From Actinomadura luzonensis (GTDB lineage Bacteria > Actinomycetota > Actinomycetes > Streptosporangiales > Streptosporangiaceae), in contig NZ_JAKRKC020000002.1 in the NCBI RefSeq assembly GCF_022664455.2, forward strand, positions 1,364,001 to 1,428,000: a DNA stretch of 64,000 bases, read 5' to 3'. Both the position numbers and the translations under genes were made by a program. Below, piece by piece: positions 16,507 to 25,889 of the stretch (positions are counted from its first letter, which is position 1; every line of letters begins with the position of its first letter). The notes beneath the pieces were generated by a model. It had not been told where the DNA came from. It ran no database searches and saw only the letters and a program-made list of their open reading frames with translations.

Positions 16507-17019
16507 ATGCCGAGCGTCTACTGCACGCAGTGCGGGCACGCCAACCCCGAGGATGCCCGTTTCTGTTCCCGTTGCGGGTCACCGCTGACCAGAGTCGAGG
16601 TCTCCGGGGACACCACATCGACGATCTCCGTCGCGGGAATCGAGGCGTACGAGGCTGAGACAGGCGACATGCTCCTGCAGGAGCGGGCTCTGGTGGAGCA
16701 GCTCCCGCACGGCACGGCGTTGCTCACGGTGACGAGGGGCCCCAACCAGGGCAGCCGGTTCCGGCTGGACAAGGACCTCACCACCACCGGGCGCCACCCG
16801 GAGAGCGACATCTTCCTCGACGACATCACCGTCTCCCGTCGCCACGTCGAGTTCTACCGCCACCGCGGCGGCCAGTTCTCCGTGCGCGACGTGGGCAGCC
16901 TCAACGGCACCTACGTCAACCGGGAGCGCATCGAAGAGGTTCCCCTGCACTCGGGTGACGAGGTGCAAATCGGTAAATTCCGCCTGGTCTTCCTCATGCG
17001 AGGCAATCACAGCGCATGA
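16507..17019 (+). CDS. garA: GarA/OdhI-type FHA protein with N-terminal zinc ribbon
   Basis: 170 residues. Residues 5-27 form a zinc ribbon (YCTQCGHANPEDARFCSRCG). A Thr-rich segment (GDTTSTIS, about 34-41) occupies the place of the ETTS phospho-switch of mycobacterial GarA. Residues 72-160 are an FHA domain, with GRHPESDIFLDDITVSRRH and the NGTYVN loop, nearly identical to GarA. In relatives the phosphorylated Thr folds back on the FHA domain and releases 2-oxoglutarate dehydrogenase and glutamate dehydrogenase from control, so a role in the glutamate/TCA balance under Ser/Thr kinase input is likely. The zinc ribbon is an addition compared with Mycobacterium. The stop overlaps the next start (ATGA). 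Confidence 0.92.
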   Translation: MPSVYCTQCGHANPEDARFCSRCGSPLTRVEVSGDTTSTISVAGIEAYEAETGDMLLQERALVEQLPHGTALLTVTRGPNQGSRFRLDKDLTTTGRHPESDIFLDDITVSRRHVEFYRHRGGQFSVRDVGSLNGTYVNRERIEEVPLHSGDEVQIGKFRLVFLMRGNHSA

Positions 17020-17669
17020 CTTCCCAGGCGGCCCGCTCGCACATGAGCATCGGGGAGGTGCTCGCCCTGCTGCAGGGCGAGTTCCCCGATGTGACGATCT
17101 CCAAGATCAGGTTCTTGGAGGGCGAGGGGCTCATCGAGCCCGAGCGCAGCCCCTCCGGCTTCCGCAAGTTCACCCACCTGCACGTCGAGCAGCTGCGCTT
17201 CATCCTCACCGAGCAGCGCGACCACTACCTGCCGCTGCGGGTCATCAAGGACCGGATGGCCGAGAGCTTCGGCCGTCCCCGGGCCGTGCCCGACAAGCAG
17301 GAGGTCCGGCTCAGCCGCGGCGAGCTGCTGGAGGCCGCGGGCATCGACGAGGAGACCCTCGCCGAGTGCGAGGACTACGGCCTGCTGGCCCCGGTGGCCC
17401 GGCGCTACGACGAGGAGGCGCTCAAGGTCGCCCGCACCGTCGGCGCGCTGGCCCGCTTCGGCCTGGGCGCCCGGCACCTGCGGGCGGTCCGGGCCGCCGC
17501 CGAGCGCGAGTGCGGCCTGGTCGAGCAGAGCGTCGCGCCGGTGCTGAAACGGCGCTCCCCGGGCGCGATCGGCGAGGCCGAGGAGACCGCCAGAGAGCTG
17601 TCCAACCTTCTGCTCGACCTGCACGCGTCGCTGGTGCGCACAGGGGTGCGTGCGGTCCTGGGACGCTGA
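17016..17669 (+). CDS. ftsR: MerR-family regulator, FtsR-like
   Basis: 217 residues. N-terminal winged helix HMSIGEVLALL, ISKIRFLEGEGLIEPERSPSGFRKFTHLHVEQLRFIL is a MerR DNA-binding domain whose recognition region diverges from classical metal sensors. There is no cysteine cluster in the C-terminal half, so a metal ligand is unlikely. It matches in position and sequence the Rv1828/FtsR group, in which the Corynebacterium member activates ftsZ. It overlaps garA by four bases and is followed by the bifunctional nuclease gene. A link to division or growth control is by analogy only. Confidence 0.87.
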   Translation: MTSQAARSHMSIGEVLALLQGEFPDVTISKIRFLEGEGLIEPERSPSGFRKFTHLHVEQLRFILTEQRDHYLPLRVIKDRMAESFGRPRAVPDKQEVRLSRGELLEAAGIDEETLAECEDYGLLAPVARRYDEEALKVARTVGALARFGLGARHLRAVRAAAERECGLVEQSVAPVLKRRSPGAIGEAEETARELSNLLLDLHASLVRTGVRAVLGR

Positions 17670-17799
17670 TGCGACCCGGCCGCGGCCCGGAGGAGCAAAC
17701 GGGGCCTCCCGGGTGTTACGTTGAATTGAAGTAGCGAGTCAGCAGAAGCGACGAACCAAGAGCTGTGCCGGGTCACCGGTCAGGAATACGGAGCAGCCC

Positions 17800-18270
17800 G
17801 TGTTGCAGATGGAGGTCGTGGGCGTAAGAGTTGAAATGCCCACTAATCAACCGATCGTCTTGCTCAAGGAGGCACACGGGGAACGGTTCCTGCCGATCTG
17901 GATCGGCATGACCGAGGCGACGGCCATCGCCCTGGCCCAGGCCGAGGAGCCGCCGCCGCGGCCGCTCACCCACGACCTGTTCCGCGACGTGCTGAGCGCC
18001 CTCGGCGTCGGGCTGCGCGCGGTCAACATCGTCGCCCTGCGCGACGGCATCTTCTTCGCCGATCTCGTCTTCTCCAACGGCGTGGAGGTGAGCGCGCGGC
18101 CCTCCGACTCCATCGCGCTCGCCCTGCGCACCGGAGCCCGCATCTTCGCCAGCGAGGAGGTGGTCCAGGAGGCCGGCGTGGTCATCCCCGACGACCAGGA
18201 GGACGAGGTGGAGAAGTTCAGGGAGTTCCTTGACACGATCTCTCCCGAGGACTTCGGCAGGGCGGGGTAG
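17800..18270 (+). CDS. Bifunctional nuclease family (DUF151) protein
   Basis: 156 residues; GTG at 17800 chosen with GGAGCAG about 10 nt upstream (TTG 17803 is an alternative). The DUF151 core is clear: MEVVGVRVEMPTNQPIVLLKE, RFLPIWIGMTEATAIALA, PLTHDLFRDVLSALG and VSARPSDSIALALRTGARIFASEEV. A plant member has DNase and RNase activity; bacterial roles are poorly known, and the mycobacterial counterpart is Rv1829. The acidic tail (DDQEDEVEKFREFLD) extends past the core. It sits between two MerR genes in the conserved garA-gcvP order. Confidence 0.9.
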   Translation: MLQMEVVGVRVEMPTNQPIVLLKEAHGERFLPIWIGMTEATAIALAQAEEPPPRPLTHDLFRDVLSALGVGLRAVNIVALRDGIFFADLVFSNGVEVSARPSDSIALALRTGARIFASEEVVQEAGVVIPDDQEDEVEKFREFLDTISPEDFGRAG

Positions 18271-18314
18271 GTATTTCGGTGCATTTACGCTTCACGACGC
18301 GCCGAGCCGGATCG

Positions 18315-18343
18315 TTGACTGAGCATGGTCACGGTCCTACGGT
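18315..18343 (+). promoter_or_regulatory. Sigma-70-type promoter upstream of the second MerR gene
   Basis: TTGACT, 17-bp spacer, TACGGT, predicted start near 18350, about 20 nt before the ATG at 18370. Confidence 0.65.
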
Positions 18344-18369
18344 GCAAGTGAAACCCGCGGTCGCCCTAT

Positions 18370-19038
18370 ATGAACCCCCAGATCAGGCCGCGGGATGAGA
18401 GAAAGCCGGAGGTCCGCGTGGCGGTCAGCAGCGGCGAGGGAAAGACGGCCGGCCAGGAAGATCCGGTGCGGCGCGAGGACGCGCGGCAGCGTGCCGGGGA
18501 GCAGGGCCTGCTCTTCGACGAGCAGCCGGCGGCGCTGCCGGACGACATCGGATACCGCGGGCCCACGGCCTGCGCCGCGGCCGGCATCACCTACAGGCAG
18601 CTCGACTACTGGGCGCGCACGGGCCTGGTGGAGCCGACCATCCGGGCCGCGCACGGCTCGGGCTCCCAGCGGCTCTACAGCTTCCGCGACATCCTGGTGC
18701 TCAAGGTCGTCAAGCGGCTCCTCGACACCGGGGTGTCCCTGCAGCAGATCCGCACGGCCGTGCAGCACCTGCGTGATCGCGGGGTCGCCGACCTCGCCCA
18801 GATCACGCTCATGAGCGACGGCGTCAGCGTCTACGAGTGCACCTCGGCCGACGAGGTGATAGACCTCCTGCAGGGCGGCCAGGGCGTGTTCGGCATCGCG
18901 CTCGGCCGGGTCTGGCGAGAGGTCGAGGGAAGCCTCGCGGAGCTGCCGGGGGAACGCGCGGCGGTCGAGGACACCGTCCCGGCCGACCACCCCGCTGACG
19001 AACTCGCCCGGCGCCGGCGCGCCCGACGCCTAGGGTAG
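18370..19038 (+). CDS. MerR-family transcriptional regulator (Rv1830-like)
   Basis: 222 residues from ATG 18370; GTG 18418 is an alternative start. After a 60-residue charged arm (ending AGEQGLLFDEQ) comes the MerR DNA-binding helix-turn-helix GPTACAAAGITYRQLDYWARTGLVEPTIRAAHGSGSQRLYSFRDILVL, then a coiled dimerisation helix and a C-terminal GGQGVFGIALGRVWREVEG segment typical of this orthologue group. No sensor cysteines. Next to the glycine riboswitch and gcvP, as Rv1830 is next to gcvB. It has its own strong promoter. Confidence 0.88.
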   Translation: MNPQIRPRDERKPEVRVAVSSGEGKTAGQEDPVRREDARQRAGEQGLLFDEQPAALPDDIGYRGPTACAAAGITYRQLDYWARTGLVEPTIRAAHGSGSQRLYSFRDILVLKVVKRLLDTGVSLQQIRTAVQHLRDRGVADLAQITLMSDGVSVYECTSADEVIDLLQGGQGVFGIALGRVWREVEGSLAELPGERAAVEDTVPADHPADELARRRRARRLG

Positions 19039-19068
19039 TAATTCGCCCGTAACGTCCAGGGTAGTAAT
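19032..19068 (+). repeat. Direct repeat AGGGTAGTAAT in the gcvP promoter region
   Basis: Two copies of AGGGTAGTAAT at 19032-19042 and 19058-19068, 26 bp apart; the first covers the MerR stop codon. The second lies about 20 bp before the riboswitch and may hold the gcvP -10 region. Confidence 0.45.
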
Positions 19069-19087
19069 CTAGGACAGGCAAGGCTGA

Positions 19088-19300
19088 CGACCCCGTGCGG
19101 GAGAGTCCCCGGGCACCACGCGGTCCCGGGGCGCCGAAGGAGCAACCCTCCCCGGAATCTCTCAGGCAACCTGTACCGCTCGGGCGAGGCAACTCTGGAA
19201 AGCAGGCACGCCCGCCAGGCGCGCCTCACCGACGGTGCAAGCCTCTTCGGGGGTGAAGCTCTCAGGTCGCGGTGACGCCCGCGCTGACAGAGGGGGAGAC
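19088..19300 (+). promoter_or_regulatory. Tandem glycine riboswitch upstream of gcvP
   Basis: Two glycine aptamers in series. The first has GTGCGGGAGAG, then GCGCCGAAGGAGCAA and AATCTCTCAGGCAAC, and ends with ACTCTGGAAAGCAGGC. The second has CACCGACGGTGCAAGC and GGTGAAGCTCTCAGGT and closes with CTGACAGAGGGGGAG. These are the conserved core segments of the class, including GGAGAG, CGAAGG, CTCTCAGG and the AGAGGG closing strand. Glycine binding normally turns on expression of glycine cleavage genes, which fits gcvP starting about 58 bp after it. The limits are approximate. Confidence 0.93.
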
Positions 19301-19357
19301 CCGGCATCCGCCCGCGCCCCGGCGCCGGTCTCCGCAAAGCCTCGGGAGGCACCGTCC

Positions 19358-22294
<2,937 letters not shown>

Positions 22295-22407
22295 GCGAGC
22301 CCGGCGGGGGATCCAGTCCCGCATCGTCAAGTGAGCAGACATGATCGCCGGAAGTCGTTAGGCTTCGGTGCGACCCCAGGCCGCGCGAGGCGCCAGAAGG
22401 AGCCCTC

Positions 22408-23196
22408 TTGACGTCCTCAGAGCTGGAGACCCCGCCCCTCGACATCGCCCGCCGTCTCGCCGAGAACGGCGACCTCGACGGCGCCGCCGCCATCCTGCGC
22501 AGGCTCGTCGCCGACCCCGAGGGCCCCGACCGGGCGCAGGCGGCGGTCGGCCTCGCCGTGGTGCTGGAGGAGCGCGGCGACGTCGAGGCCGCGCGGGCCG
22601 CCGCCCGCACCGCGCTCGCCACCGGCCACCCCGAGTACGCCGCGCAGGCCGCCTGCCACCTCGCGCAGGGCTTCGAACGCGAGGGACGCTCCGAGCAGGC
22701 CAGGGCCGCCTGGCAGGCCGTGCTGGGCGTCGGCACCCCCGCCTACCTGCCGCACGCCCACCTCGCGCTGGCCCGCCTGGCCGAAACCCTCGGCGACGCC
22801 GAGAAGTCGCTGCGCGACGCCATGACCGCCGGCGACGAGCAGGTGGCGGCGCTGGCCGCGCGCGAGCTGGCCGACCTGCTACTGGAGCACGGCGAGCCGG
22901 GCGCGGCGGCCGACGTGCTGCTGGAGGCCCTGGAGGCGGCCCCGGAGGAGGAGGTGCCGGGGCTGCGGGTGCGGCTCGGCATCGCGCACCTGGAGCTGGC
23001 CTGCGCCGAGTTCGCCGGGACCGTGGAAGGCGGGGCCGACGCCCCGACCAGCGCCCTGGCCATCGAACTGCTGGCCCGCACACTGCCGCTACGAGGCCGG
23101 CCCGAGGACGCCGACCAGGTGTGGACGTACGGGCTGGAACACGCCGACGAGGCGGTGGCCGCCGAGGTACGCCTCCGCTACCAGCGCGAGCCCTGA
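22408..23196 (+). CDS. TPR-repeat protein
   Basis: 262 residues, start TTG 22408 after AGAAGGAG. Seven or so helical pairs of about 34 residues with tetratricopeptide spacing: DIARRLAENGDLDGAAAILRRLV, AAVGLAVVLEERGDVEAARAAARTAL, ACHLAQGFEREGRSEQARAAWQAVL, AHLALARLAETLGDAEKSLRDAM. No signal peptide and no catalytic domain, so a protein-interaction role is likely. The last residues (YQREP) are encoded by TACCAGCGCGAGCCCTGA, a segment that recurs at 23437. A 32-bp repeat array begins 17 bp after the stop. Confidence 0.82.
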   Translation: MTSSELETPPLDIARRLAENGDLDGAAAILRRLVADPEGPDRAQAAVGLAVVLEERGDVEAARAAARTALATGHPEYAAQAACHLAQGFEREGRSEQARAAWQAVLGVGTPAYLPHAHLALARLAETLGDAEKSLRDAMTAGDEQVAALAARELADLLLEHGEPGAAADVLLEALEAAPEEEVPGLRVRLGIAHLELACAEFAGTVEGGADAPTSALAIELLARTLPLRGRPEDADQVWTYGLEHADEAVAAEVRLRYQREP

Positions 23197-23213
23197 CACC
23201 TGCACCATCGACC

Positions 23214-23399
23214 GCGACCCGCGACTTACGCCTGCACTGTCGACGGCGACCCGCGACTTACGCCTGCACTGTCGACGGCGACCCGCGACTTACGCCTGCA
23301 CTGTCGACGGCGACCCGCGACTCACGCCTGCACTGTCGACGGCGACCCGCGACTCACGCCTGCACTGTCGACGGCGACCCGCGACTCACGCCTGCACTG
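23214..23399 (+). repeat. 32-bp perfect tandem repeat array (six copies)
   Basis: Five full and one partial head-to-tail copies of a 32-bp unit beginning GCGACCCGCGAC and ending CTGTCGACG. The first three read ACTTACG and the last three ACTCACG inside the unit; otherwise they are identical. 32 is not a multiple of three, so the array cannot encode a repeat protein in one frame. There are no spacers, so it is not CRISPR. It fills most of the 320 bp between the TPR gene and the convergent membrane protein gene; the rest holds no gene. Confidence 0.93.
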
Positions 23400-23517
23400 C
23401 TCAGTGCGAGCCGTGACGAGACATGAGGCCTTCGTTACCAGCGCGAGCCCTCATGCATGCGCGGCCGAGCGCGAGACGCCATGCTCTGGCTGGTCTACGC
23501 GAGCGCAGGCGCCCGCG

Positions 23518-23877
23518 TTACTGGTGCGAGCCCTGGCGCATGATGGCGGCCGCCGCGGCCACGTTGATGACGACGATGGCGATCCAGGAGATGGTGAGGC
23601 CCACTAAACCGGCGTTGCTGGAGGCGATGGCGGTCAGCGGGATGCCGATGCCGAGCGAGCCCAGCGCGATGGGGATCATCGTGGCGCCCGGGCTCTTCTG
23701 CCTGGGGTGCGGGCCGGCTCCCTGCCGGCCCAGCTCGGCCCGTACGCGGGTGGCGATCGCCTCGTCGAGGCGGTCCATGAAGGACTCGACGAGGGCGTTC
23801 TCGTAGTCGGGGCCGAGGTCGCGGCGGGCGTCGAGGGTGGCCTTCAGGTCCTCGCGAAGAGGGCGGTCGTGCTGCAT
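23518..23877 (-). CDS. Small membrane protein with RRDLGPDYE motif
   Basis: 119 residues from ATG 23877. A hydrophilic N-terminus (LKATLDARRDLGPDYENALVESFMDRLDEAIATRVRAEL) is followed by two membrane spans (MIPIALGSLGIGIPLTAIA and GLTISWIAIVVINVAAAAAIM). The (A)RR-LGP-YE-ALVESF pattern recurs in actinomycete proteins of unknown function, so the family is conserved but unnamed to me. The longer antisense frame upstream overlaps the real hydrolase gene and is rejected. Divergent from that hydrolase; the two share an 81-bp promoter region with a perfect GACCTAGGTC palindrome. Confidence 0.75.
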   Translation of the reverse strand: MQHDRPLREDLKATLDARRDLGPDYENALVESFMDRLDEAIATRVRAELGRQGAGPHPRQKSPGATMIPIALGSLGIGIPLTAIASSNAGLVGLTISWIAIVVINVAAAAAIMRQGSHQ

Positions 23878-23913
23878 GAGGCCATCATGCTCCTCGCGCG
23901 GCGCGCCGTCATC

Positions 23914-23923
23914 AGACCTAGGT
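23914..23923. promoter_or_regulatory. GACCTAGGTC palindrome in a divergent promoter
   Basis: A perfect 10-bp palindrome, extended on the right as GACCTAGGTCCTAA, between the divergent small membrane protein and hydrolase genes. Candidate operator; the binding factor is unknown. Confidence 0.4.
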
Positions 23924-23958
23924 CCTAACGTCGCATCCTCCCCAGGTACGGTGCTGCC

Positions 23959-24558
23959 ATGAAGATCGTCACCCCGTGGGGCCCCGCTCTGGTGGAGCTG
24001 GAGGAGGCGGCCGAGCCGCGGCTGCTGCTGGTGCTCACGCACGGCTCGGCCGGGGGAGTGGACGCCCCCGACCTGCTGGCGGTGCGTGACGCCGCGCTGC
24101 GGGCGGGCTTCAGCGTGGCCCGGGTGACGCAGCCGTTCCGGCTGGCGGGGGCGCGGGCCCCGGGCTCGCCGGCGCGGCAGGACGAGGCGTGGGAGGCTGT
24201 CCTGGCGGAGCTGCGGGCGCGCCGGCCCGGCCTGCCCCTCGTGCAGGGCGGGCGGAGCAACGGGGCGCGGGTGGCCTGCCGTACGGCGGTGGCGGTGGGC
24301 GCGGCGGCGGTGGTGGCGCTGGCCTTCCCGCTGCACCCGCCCGGCAAGCCCGACAGGTCCAGGGCCGGCGAGCTGCGCGGGGCCGGGGTGGACGTGCTGG
24401 TCGTCAACGGCGACCGCGATCCCTTCGGCGTCCCCGACGCGGCGGACGCGGCGCGCCTGGTGGTGCTGCCCGGCGAGGGGCACGACCTCAAACGGGACCC
24501 CGCCCGGGTGGGCGAGATCGTGGCCGAGTGGCTGGGCCACTACGCGCCGGCGCGCTAG
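23959..24558 (+). CDS. Alpha/beta hydrolase of the KANL3/TEX30 type
   Basis: 199 residues. Short alpha/beta hydrolase: LVLTHGSAGGVDAPDL (oxyanion region), nucleophile elbow GGRSNGARVA with Ser in G-x-S-x-G, LAFPLHPPGKPDRSRAGELR, then VLVVNGDRDPFG (Asp) and GEGHDLKRDP (His). This arrangement matches the KANL3/TEX30 family, whose bacterial members are unassigned hydrolases; unlike the HSL-like protein at 5.9 kb, the triad is complete. TACGGT lies 6 nt before the ATG, so the message may be leaderless. Substrate unknown. Confidence 0.85.
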   Translation: MKIVTPWGPALVELEEAAEPRLLLVLTHGSAGGVDAPDLLAVRDAALRAGFSVARVTQPFRLAGARAPGSPARQDEAWEAVLAELRARRPGLPLVQGGRSNGARVACRTAVAVGAAAVVALAFPLHPPGKPDRSRAGELRGAGVDVLVVNGDRDPFGVPDAADAARLVVLPGEGHDLKRDPARVGEIVAEWLGHYAPAR

Positions 24559-24586
24559 GTCGCGGCGTTTCCGGCGTCGACGGCTC

Positions 24587-24628
24587 GGGTCGGCCGCTCA
24601 GGGTCGGCCGCTCAGGGTCGGCCGCTCG
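24587..24628 (+). repeat. 14-bp tandem repeat (three copies)
   Basis: GGGTCGGCCGCTCA twice and GGGTCGGCCGCTCG once, head to tail, in the gap after the KANL3-like gene. Each unit contains the palindrome CGGCCG. No coding role. Confidence 0.75.
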
Positions 24629-24737
24629 GTCCGGTCGGTTGCTGGTCAGACGATGGCCGGTCGGACGGGAGCCGGGTGGACGGTGAGCGGTCGCACGAGG
24701 CCTGCCCGACAGGGCCGGTCGGGCGGGCGGGGGCCGG

Positions 24738-24923
24738 TCAGACGGCGACGGGGCGGTGGGGCTCGATCGTGGCGCCGCTGGGCAGGAGCTCCCCGGTGTC
24801 CTCGAACAGGACGACGCCGTTGCAGAGCAGGCTCCATCCCTGCTCGGGATGGCAGGCGAGGGTGCGCGCCGCCTCGCGGTCGGGCGCCTCTGCATCCGGA
24901 CAGGCCGGGACGTGCGGGCACAT
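24738..24923 (-). CDS. DUF5999-family small protein
   Basis: 61 residues: MCPHVPACPDAEAPDREAAR, then HPEQGWSLLCNGVVLFEDTG and a short tail PHRPVAV. This matches a conserved actinomycete family (DUF5999) with Cys-containing MCxHxPxCP head and the WSLLCNGVVLFEDTGELLP core. The ATG at 24923 follows GGAGG; longer in-frame extensions upstream are not conserved. Function unknown; the CPH-CP arrangement could bind metal. A 13-bp palindrome lies about 65 bp upstream. Easy to miss because of its size. Confidence 0.85.
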   Translation of the reverse strand: MCPHVPACPDAEAPDREAARTLACHPEQGWSLLCNGVVLFEDTGELLPSGATIEPHRPVAV

Positions 24924-24986
24924 CGGCGTGCCTCCGATATCTCGTGGGTTGCTCCCGTGTGTGGGGCGGGAGCGGCTCGGGTTGTT

Positions 24987-24999
24987 CACTTGGCAAGTG
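24987..24999. promoter_or_regulatory. CACTTGGCAAGTG palindrome upstream of the DUF5999 gene
   Basis: A perfect 13-bp inverted repeat (CACTTG-G-CAAGTG) 64 bp before the DUF5999 start and in the gap after the TetR gene. It has the size and symmetry of a TetR-type half-operator pair; binding by the neighbouring regulator is inference. Confidence 0.4.
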
Positions 25000-25121
25000 T
25001 GCGACGGCGTCACGCGTTGCGACCCGGCCCGTGCGGGCTGTCGCAGGAGGGTCCCCCGTAACGTGTGACCTTCGACACAGGGTGCCTTATGCAGGATAAC
25101 GGGCCAAGCGTGACACGCGCA

Positions 25122-25691
25122 TCACGTTTGCAAACCCTTGAGAAGAGCGTCGAGTCCGCGCTCGAAGTCCGCATCCGCACGTTCGTCCCGTCTGACCCAT
25201 TCGTCCACTTCTGGGTCGGCCCACCCCGACTGCTGCACCTCGACCGCCACGCTGCCGTACACGAACGCGCGCAGCGCACGCACCGCCTCCGGGGCGTCGT
25301 CCAGGCCGCCGTCCGCCAGCTGCTCGGTCTGCTCGCGCAGGGCGAGCAGCGTGGAGCCCTTCGGCGGCTTGGTGAGCGCCAGCGCCAGCACGCCCGGGTG
25401 CTCGCGCAGCAGCTCCCGCTCCGCCCGGCACCACGCCTTGGCCGTCTCCTGCCAGGTGGCGCGCTGCTCCACGTGGACGGTGGTGACGTGCTCGGCCAGG
25501 GCGTCCATCAGCGCCTCCTTGCCGCGCGGCAGGTGATGGTAGATGGCCATGGCCTCGACCTGCAGCGCGTCGCCCAGCCGGCGCATGGTGAGCCGGCGCA
25601 GGCCCTGGCTGTCGGCGATGTGCAGCGCGGCCTCGATGATGCGCTCGCGGGAGAGGGGGACCGGTGGTCTCTTGGCGGGCATGAAGATCAT
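25122..25691 (-). CDS. TetR-family transcriptional regulator
   Basis: 189 residues (ATG 25691, or ATG 25682 starting MPAKRPP). N-terminal TetR helix-turn-helix LSRERIIEAALHIADSQGLRRLTMRRLGDALQVEAMAIYHHLPRGKEALMDAL. The C-terminal ligand domain with ALALTKPPKGSTLLALREQTEQLADGG is of the common TetR_C type (tetracycline-repressor-like class). It acts as a homodimeric repressor by family. Transcribed away from the BTAD gene and towards the DUF5999 gene. Target and ligand not evident. Confidence 0.9.
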   Translation of the reverse strand: MIFMPAKRPPVPLSRERIIEAALHIADSQGLRRLTMRRLGDALQVEAMAIYHHLPRGKEALMDALAEHVTTVHVEQRATWQETAKAWCRAERELLREHPGVLALALTKPPKGSTLLALREQTEQLADGGLDDAPEAVRALRAFVYGSVAVEVQQSGWADPEVDEWVRRDERADADFERGLDALLKGLQT

Positions 25692-25889
25692 CCTAGTCTC
25701 CGACCTGCTCCTCGTCCCGGACCTCGCCGGATCCCGCCGCGCCCTCCGCCGGCCTCACCGGGCGGCGACCCTGGCCGGGACGGCGGCGCGGGCTAGGGAA
25801 AACCCGGGGACGCTCCCCGATTCGCGTCCCCCGGGGTCTTCCTATCGTGTGGTGTCCCCCTCCGACGGCGGTCCCCCGGCCTGAAAGGT

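Noticed and set aside
19235..19357. N-terminal extension of gcvP
   Set aside because: It would translate the second riboswitch aptamer; the ATG at 19358 has a good ribosome site.
23214..23399. CRISPR array
   Set aside because: The 32-bp units are contiguous with no spacers between them, and no cas gene is near.
22368..23426. 352-codon open frame through the TPR gene and the 32-bp array
   Set aside because: It is the +1 shadow of the TPR gene; the array runs through all three frames because 32 is not a multiple of three.
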